Shown: positions 59,700-64,000 of the stretch, piece by piece
Numbering within the stretch: position 1 is the first letter of the stretch
How the letters are laid out: each line of letters starts with the position of its first letter
Assembly: GCA_903934325.1 (NCBI GenBank)
Contig: CAIZNH010000041.1
Coordinates: forward strand, 90,187-154,186
Length of the DNA: 64,000 nt
Source of the DNA: an uncultured Alphaproteobacteria bacterium
GTDB taxonomy: Bacteria; Pseudomonadota; Alphaproteobacteria; Sphingomonadales; Sphingomonadaceae
Direction: 5' to 3'
The notes under the pieces: generated by a model
What the model saw: only the letters and a program-made list of their open reading frames with translations
Told to the model about the DNA's origin: nothing
Databases searched by the model: none
Translations under genes and position numbers: made by a program

Positions 59700-60857
59700 A
59701 TGAGCACCCGCAAGATTGCCGCCTGGCATGCCGCCGGACTGATCGACGCCGACACGCGCGATGCGATCCTGGCCTATGAAACCGCCCACGCGCGACCGCT
59801 CGCGCTGTGGGCGGTTTTCGGTATCGGGGCGCTCGCCATCGGGCTTGGCATTGTCTCGGTGATCGCGGCCAACTGGGAGGATATTCCCGGCCAGCTGCGC
59901 CTCGGGGTCCATCTTGCACTGATTGCCGCCGGACTCGCAGTGTTGTTCCTGCGCGAAGAGCAATTCGCCGAGGATTCGCCCTGGGCGGTGGAGGCGCTGG
60001 TGTTCGTCACCGCAGCGCTTAGCCTCACCTTCTTCGGCCATCTGGGGCAGGTCTACCAGACCTCCTCGCCCTTGTGGAAGCCGCTGGCCGCATGGCTGGC
60101 GCTGTTCGTGCCGCTGCTGCTGCTGACCGGGCGCAGCTGGCCGAGTGCGCTGGCGGTGGTAGGCGGCGCGGTGTGGTGCGCGTGGGACTATGCCGCTGCC
60201 CTTACCGGCTACGGCGCGCCCGATCCCTCGCTGTCCTTGCTGGTGTGGACCGCCTTTGTCACCGCGCTGCCCGTCGTCTTCGCGCCGCTCGCCGCGGCCT
60301 TGCGCGCCCGCAGCATCCGCCCAGATTTCTGGCGGCGGCTCGAACAGATTGCGCTTGCCTATGGCGTGGCGGGGGCTTCGCTGGCGACCGCGTTTGCCGC
60401 GTCGGGCGCGTTCGGGGAGGAGCGGCTCGCCACCGAATGGGCCAGCATGGCGACCAGTGGTGTGGTCGCACTTGCGGCAGGCTTGGCGACCATCGTCTTG
60501 CGCCCGGGCATCTCCGGCCGGATGTCGGGCGCGATCATGGCGGGGGCGGGGCTGATCCCGCCGCTGGCCTATCTCGCGGACGGGTTCACCATGCCCGCCG
60601 CGCTGCTGTTCATGGCGCTGTGGGCGGGCATCGCCGCCGCCGCGCTCGCCGCCCACTGGCGCGGGGTATTCCAGCTGGCGGTCGCCGCGATTGCGCTGCG
60701 GCTCATTATCCTCAGCTTCGAACTGGCAAGCGATCTGCTGCTGTCGGGCTTCGGGCTGATCCTCTCCGGGCTGCTGATCCTCGGCGTGGCATGGGTGGCC
60801 GTGCGGGTGTCGAAGGCCTTCGCCCCGCCTGCCGATGATGCGGAGGACGCCGCATGA
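59700..60857 (+). CDS. DUF2157 membrane protein
   Basis: A 385-residue multi-pass inner-membrane protein of the DUF2157 family. The N-terminal segment (WHAAGLIDADTRDAILAYE) is the short cytoplasmic region of the domain, followed by about ten hydrophobic helices and the conserved SVIAANWEDIPGQLRL. Function is unknown. Its stop overlaps the start of a GDYXXLXY-domain protein (ATGA at 60854-60857); these two families often occur as neighbours, which suggests a joint complex. Confidence 0.88.
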   Translation: MSTRKIAAWHAAGLIDADTRDAILAYETAHARPLALWAVFGIGALAIGLGIVSVIAANWEDIPGQLRLGVHLALIAAGLAVLFLREEQFAEDSPWAVEALVFVTAALSLTFFGHLGQVYQTSSPLWKPLAAWLALFVPLLLLTGRSWPSALAVVGGAVWCAWDYAAALTGYGAPDPSLSLLVWTAFVTALPVVFAPLAAALRARSIRPDFWRRLEQIALAYGVAGASLATAFAASGAFGEERLATEWASMATSGVVALAAGLATIVLRPGISGRMSGAIMAGAGLIPPLAYLADGFTMPAALLFMALWAGIAAAALAAHWRGVFQLAVAAIALRLIILSFELASDLLLSGFGLILSGLLILGVAWVAVRVSKAFAPPADDAEDAA

Positions 60858-61411
60858 ACCGCGCGCTGAAAATCGCCGCCCTGCTGCTCCCGCTCGCCGG
60901 TCTTGGCGGGCTGTGGGCGATGAGCGACCACACCTTCCGGCAGGGCACCGAATGGGAGGTGCCGATCGCCGGCTTTGACCCGCGCGATTTCCTGCGCGGG
61001 CACTATGTCGAGTTCACCTATGACTGGCCCGGGGTCGAGGAGTTCCGCGATGCCCCGCCGCAGATGCTGTGCCTCGAGGGCAAGGCTCCGGCGCTCACCA
61101 GAGTCACGCCGCTGGGCGAAGGCGAACCTTGCGCCCATCCGGTGCGGGCCGACACCACCGGCGTCTATGGCTGGGAGGGCCTGACCCGCGGGCGGCTCTA
61201 TCTCGATCAGGACCGCGCCGGCGCGATGCAGCGCGAGTTGCAAAAGCCCGACCTGCGCGGGATCGTGACCCTGCGCCAGCGCGAGGACGGCAGCTTCACT
61301 GCGATCTCCATCCGCTTCCGTCCGCTCACCGCAGACGAAATCGCGCTGCGCGACGCCCAAAACGAAGGGGCGGGAGACCTGCGCCCCCCGCCCCCGATCA
61401 TGGTGCAATAG
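60854..61411 (+). CDS. GDYXXLXY-domain protein
   Basis: A 185-residue protein with a single N-terminal membrane helix and a soluble domain containing DPRDFLRGHYVEFTYDW, a variant of the GDYXXLXY signature. It has cysteines in MLCLEGK and EPCAHP. The family is linked to DUF2157 membrane proteins, as here, where the genes overlap by four bases. Function unknown; the pair probably forms an envelope complex. It is followed by the oppositely oriented TonB receptor, 10 bp away. Confidence 0.85.
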   Translation: MNRALKIAALLLPLAGLGGLWAMSDHTFRQGTEWEVPIAGFDPRDFLRGHYVEFTYDWPGVEEFRDAPPQMLCLEGKAPALTRVTPLGEGEPCAHPVRADTTGVYGWEGLTRGRLYLDQDRAGAMQRELQKPDLRGIVTLRQREDGSFTAISIRFRPLTADEIALRDAQNEGAGDLRPPPPIMVQ

Positions 61412-61421
61412 GCCGCCCGCG

Positions 61422-63788
61422 TCAGAACTTCGCCGTCAGCTCCACCCCGTAGAAGCGCGGCTCGGCGGGGATGAAGGTCGGGATGGTGAAGGCCCCGCCG
61501 GTGTTGCCGGCATCGAGCAGATAGTTCTCGCCCGTCGCGTTACGGATGAAGCCGGCGATGGTGTACCGCTCGTCGGCAAAGCTGAGGCCCGCGCGGGCAT
61601 TCACCAGCGTCACCGCGTCCTGAGAAATCAGCGGATTGTTCGGCACCTCGAAGAAGATGCGGCTGCGATAGGTCACGCTCGGCGTGGCGAAGAAGCGCAT
61701 CCCGTTCCCGAATTCATAGTCCACCGTCAACCCGCCCGAGGCCTGCACCTCCGGCTGGAGCCGGAAGCGCGCACCCGAGAAGGCGGGCGAGAAGGCGCCG
61801 TTCTTGTCGATCCCGCCGTCGATGTAACCGGCATTGCCGAACACCCGCAGCCAGTCGGCCAGCTCGACCGAAAGCTCCGCCTCGAACCCGAGGTTGCTGG
61901 CCTTGCCGGCGCTCTGGGTGACGAAGGCGCCGGTCGGATTGCCGTTGGCATCAAGCTGGGCGACCGAGACCTGGAAGTCGTTATAGACCTGGTAATAGAC
62001 CCCGAGCGAGCCCGACACCGCGCCGCTGGCGAGCTTCAGCCCGCCCTCGTAGTTCCACACGGTCTCCTGTGCGATGGTGCTGATATTGGGCAGCACATCG
62101 GTGCCGCTGCGGCGCGCTGCCACCTGCACCACCGGCGAGCGGCGGCCCTTGGAGACGGTGGCGAAGACGTTCACATCATCGCTGATGCGGAACAGCGCAT
62201 TGAGGCGCGGCAGCACCGCGTTGAAGCGGTCATTGGCCGAGAAGGTGCGCCCGCGTGTATCGATCTGACCGGGGATCAGCGCCGCGCGGCTCAGCACCGA
62301 ATTGGGCACCCGCGCAAAGAAGCCGGATTCACGATATTCGTGAATGTAGCGCACGCCTGCGGTCACCTCGAAGGCGTCGCTTACCAGCCAGGTGGCGTCG
62401 GCGAAGAGCGAATAGGCCTCGTTATGCCCCTGGTTCTCGAACACCGAGGAATAGGGGATCGCGGTCAAGGCCCCGCCGGTGGCGATCGCGGTCACGCCGC
62501 TCGCAGGCACTGAGCCATTGGACGCGACGCAAGGAATACCGGGGATCAGCGGCGCGCCGAACAGCGAGCTGAGGCACTGGAGGAAGGTGCCTTCCTCGGT
62601 GGCGAAGGGCACGTTCTGGCGGCCGTCCTCGATGAACACGTTCCACCCCGCGCTCGCCCGCAGCGATGTGCCGGCGTAGCTGAAGCGGCCTTCGTGGCTG
62701 ACCTGCCAGCCGTCCGCGATTTCGGCGAATTCGAGGAAGGGCGCGGCCGAGCCATCGGCGTCGAACACCTCGCGGCTGTCGAACTCGCGGTAGCCGTTCA
62801 CCGTGGTGAAGGTCCAGCCGTCGGCAAAGGTGTGTTCGAGCGTCAGGTTGAGATCATAGACCTCGCGGTTGAGGCCGAGCTGATCGTCGCCCAGCGCTGC
62901 GGCGCCCGCCGGATTGCCGCCGAGATTGGCGTTGCCGAAGGCATTGGCCGCCCCGCCCGGCGCGCCGGTGAAGGCCGGGAAACGGCCCGAGACGAAGGGC
63001 GTGCCGCCGTTGCGCTGCTGGTCATAGGTGCCCACCAGATCAAGCGTGAGATCGCTGGTCGGCGTCCAGCGCAGCGAGGCGCGCAGGCCCAGCTGATCCT
63101 GCGCATAAAGATCTTCGCGCTGGTTGGGCGAGAGGTTCTCGACATAGCCATCGCGCGAGCGCCATTCGCCCGCGATGCGCGCGGCGATGGTGTCATTGCC
63201 GATGTTGACGAAGCCGCCGAGCAGGGTCTGGTTGAAATTGCCATAGCCGCCGCGCACTTCGCCCGATACGCCTTCGCGCGGACGAGCCGAGACGAGGCTG
63301 ATCGCGCCCACTGCGCTGGCCGTGCCGAACAGGGTGGCTTGAGGCCCCTTGATGACCTCGACGCGCTCGAGATCGTAGATCGCCTGATAGGAACCGCGCG
63401 AACGCGAGATGTCGACGCCGTTGTAATAGAGCGTGACGCGCGGACCCTGCTGCGCCGAGCCGCTATCCGAGGTGATGCCGCGGATCACGACGCCGGGGTT
63501 GTTGGCGCTCTGCTCCTGAATCAGGAGGCCGGGGACGTAATAGGACAGCTCGTCGAGATCGCCCACGCCCAGTTCGCGGATGCGTTCACCGGTGGTGGCG
63601 GTGATGGTGATCGGCACGTCCTGCAGGCGCTGCTCGACCTTCTGCGCGGTAACGATGATCTGGTTGCCGGAGGCGGGGGCTTCGGGCTCTTCTGCGGCAG
63701 TGTCCTGCGCAAAGGCGGCCTGCGGCGCGGCGGCCAGAATCGTGGCGAGCGCGATCAGCGAGGCGCGTGCGTGGGTGTGACGGATCAT
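61422..63788 (-). CDS. TonB-dependent outer-membrane receptor
   Basis: A 788-residue outer-membrane transporter. The signal peptide (LIALATILAAAPQAAFAQ) is followed by a TonB-box-like region and plug (IIVTAQKVEQRLQDVPITITA through GITSDSGSAQQGPRVTLYYNGVDI and VEVIKGPQATLFG). The beta-barrel runs to the C-terminal YGVELTAKF, ending in Phe as barrel proteins do. Ligand unknown; no siderophore or sugar-utilisation genes adjoin it. The ATG at 63788 has AGGGAAG upstream. A partial dispersed repeat lies upstream of the gene. Confidence 0.92.
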   Translation of the reverse strand: MIRHTHARASLIALATILAAAPQAAFAQDTAAEEPEAPASGNQIIVTAQKVEQRLQDVPITITATTGERIRELGVGDLDELSYYVPGLLIQEQSANNPGVVIRGITSDSGSAQQGPRVTLYYNGVDISRSRGSYQAIYDLERVEVIKGPQATLFGTASAVGAISLVSARPREGVSGEVRGGYGNFNQTLLGGFVNIGNDTIAARIAGEWRSRDGYVENLSPNQREDLYAQDQLGLRASLRWTPTSDLTLDLVGTYDQQRNGGTPFVSGRFPAFTGAPGGAANAFGNANLGGNPAGAAALGDDQLGLNREVYDLNLTLEHTFADGWTFTTVNGYREFDSREVFDADGSAAPFLEFAEIADGWQVSHEGRFSYAGTSLRASAGWNVFIEDGRQNVPFATEEGTFLQCLSSLFGAPLIPGIPCVASNGSVPASGVTAIATGGALTAIPYSSVFENQGHNEAYSLFADATWLVSDAFEVTAGVRYIHEYRESGFFARVPNSVLSRAALIPGQIDTRGRTFSANDRFNAVLPRLNALFRISDDVNVFATVSKGRRSPVVQVAARRSGTDVLPNISTIAQETVWNYEGGLKLASGAVSGSLGVYYQVYNDFQVSVAQLDANGNPTGAFVTQSAGKASNLGFEAELSVELADWLRVFGNAGYIDGGIDKNGAFSPAFSGARFRLQPEVQASGGLTVDYEFGNGMRFFATPSVTYRSRIFFEVPNNPLISQDAVTLVNARAGLSFADERYTIAGFIRNATGENYLLDAGNTGGAFTIPTFIPAEPRFYGVELTAKF

Positions 63789-63923
63789 GAAAGGCTTCCC
63801 TGTTATTGGAGAGAGGCCCTGCCCGTCGCACGCGATGGTGACGCTGCCGCGTCGGATGCGTGAAGGGGGAATGACGGCTGATTTACAGTTTCAAGGCGTT
63901 GCACTTGTGCATCTTTGCTTTCG

Positions 63924-64000
63924 ATCGCGCTTGCGCGCGATGCAGACCTCCCGCCCCGCCGCCCCGCCCGGCCACCATAACATAGTGGTACTATTGGTGG
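63924..64000. repeat. CAGACC-type dispersed palindromic repeat, partial at window edge
   Basis: Hairpin ATCGCGC/GCGCGAT (63924-63941), CAGACCTCCCGCCCCG, the C-rich arm and the AT-rich centre 63972-64000. Compared with 56463-56568, the centre is the same apart from GGTGG for GATGG. The second arm is cut off by the window end. Confidence 0.85.

Overview
This 64 kb window is an ordinary stretch of high-GC bacterial chromosome. It carries about 54 protein genes on both strands, with no rRNA, tRNA, CRISPR, IS element or prophage that I can see. Gene content points to an alphaproteobacterium of the order Sphingomonadales, probably Erythrobacteraceae (inference): a GltBD-type glutamate synthase, an exosortase-A-type glycosyltransferase and O-ligase, an intracellular PHA depolymerase, many acyl-CoA genes, a TonB receptor, and REP-like repeats of the kinds common in this group.

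Layout. 1-5.5 kb: the 5' part of an M28 peptidase lipoprotein, glnE-bcp-DUF455, and an M23 peptidase followed by a three-hairpin terminator region. 5.7-18 kb: acyl-CoA synthetase plus cytochrome P450, galU, murA, a HAD hydrolase, gltD and gltB. 18-22 kb: a membrane protein, then a polysaccharide glycosyltransferase and an O-antigen-ligase-like gene, both interrupted. 22-26.7 kb: MaoC hydratase, thiolase, LysE exporter, an interrupted fatty-acid hydroxylase, PHA depolymerase. 26.8-34.3 kb: ABC exporter, M13 peptidase, uppP, small membrane protein, phenylalanine hydroxylase, PPK2. 34.2-39.6 kb: a minus-strand acyl-CoA catabolic cluster (hydratase, thiolase, CoA-transferase, dehydrogenase) and two tiny lipoproteins. 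39.7-49.3 kb: an interrupted beta-helix protein, GNAT, ribA, xthA, alkaline phosphatase, lolA, rpmG, a small CxxC protein, arfB, an RluA-type synthase and a pabB-pabC fusion. 49.3-64 kb: an interrupted DUF853 ATPase, a perfect parS site, VOC protein, aminopeptidase P, prolyl oligopeptidase, thioesterase, diguanylate cyclase, a PstS-like protein with a Pho box, a DUF2157/GDYXXLXY pair and a TonB receptor.

Main themes are acyl-CoA/PHA metabolism, cell-envelope synthesis, nitrogen assimilation and phosphate response. Three things stand out. (1) A perfect 18-bp parS palindrome next to phased short repeats, suggesting proximity to the replication origin. (2) At least two families of dispersed, structured intergenic repeats, one of which shows base-paired covariation between copies. 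(3) Five genes that each look complete apart from one lesion: three one-base deletions and two TAA nonsense codons. These are either real decay or sequence errors. I found no convincing undescribed multi-gene system; the structured repeats are the most novel-looking signal.
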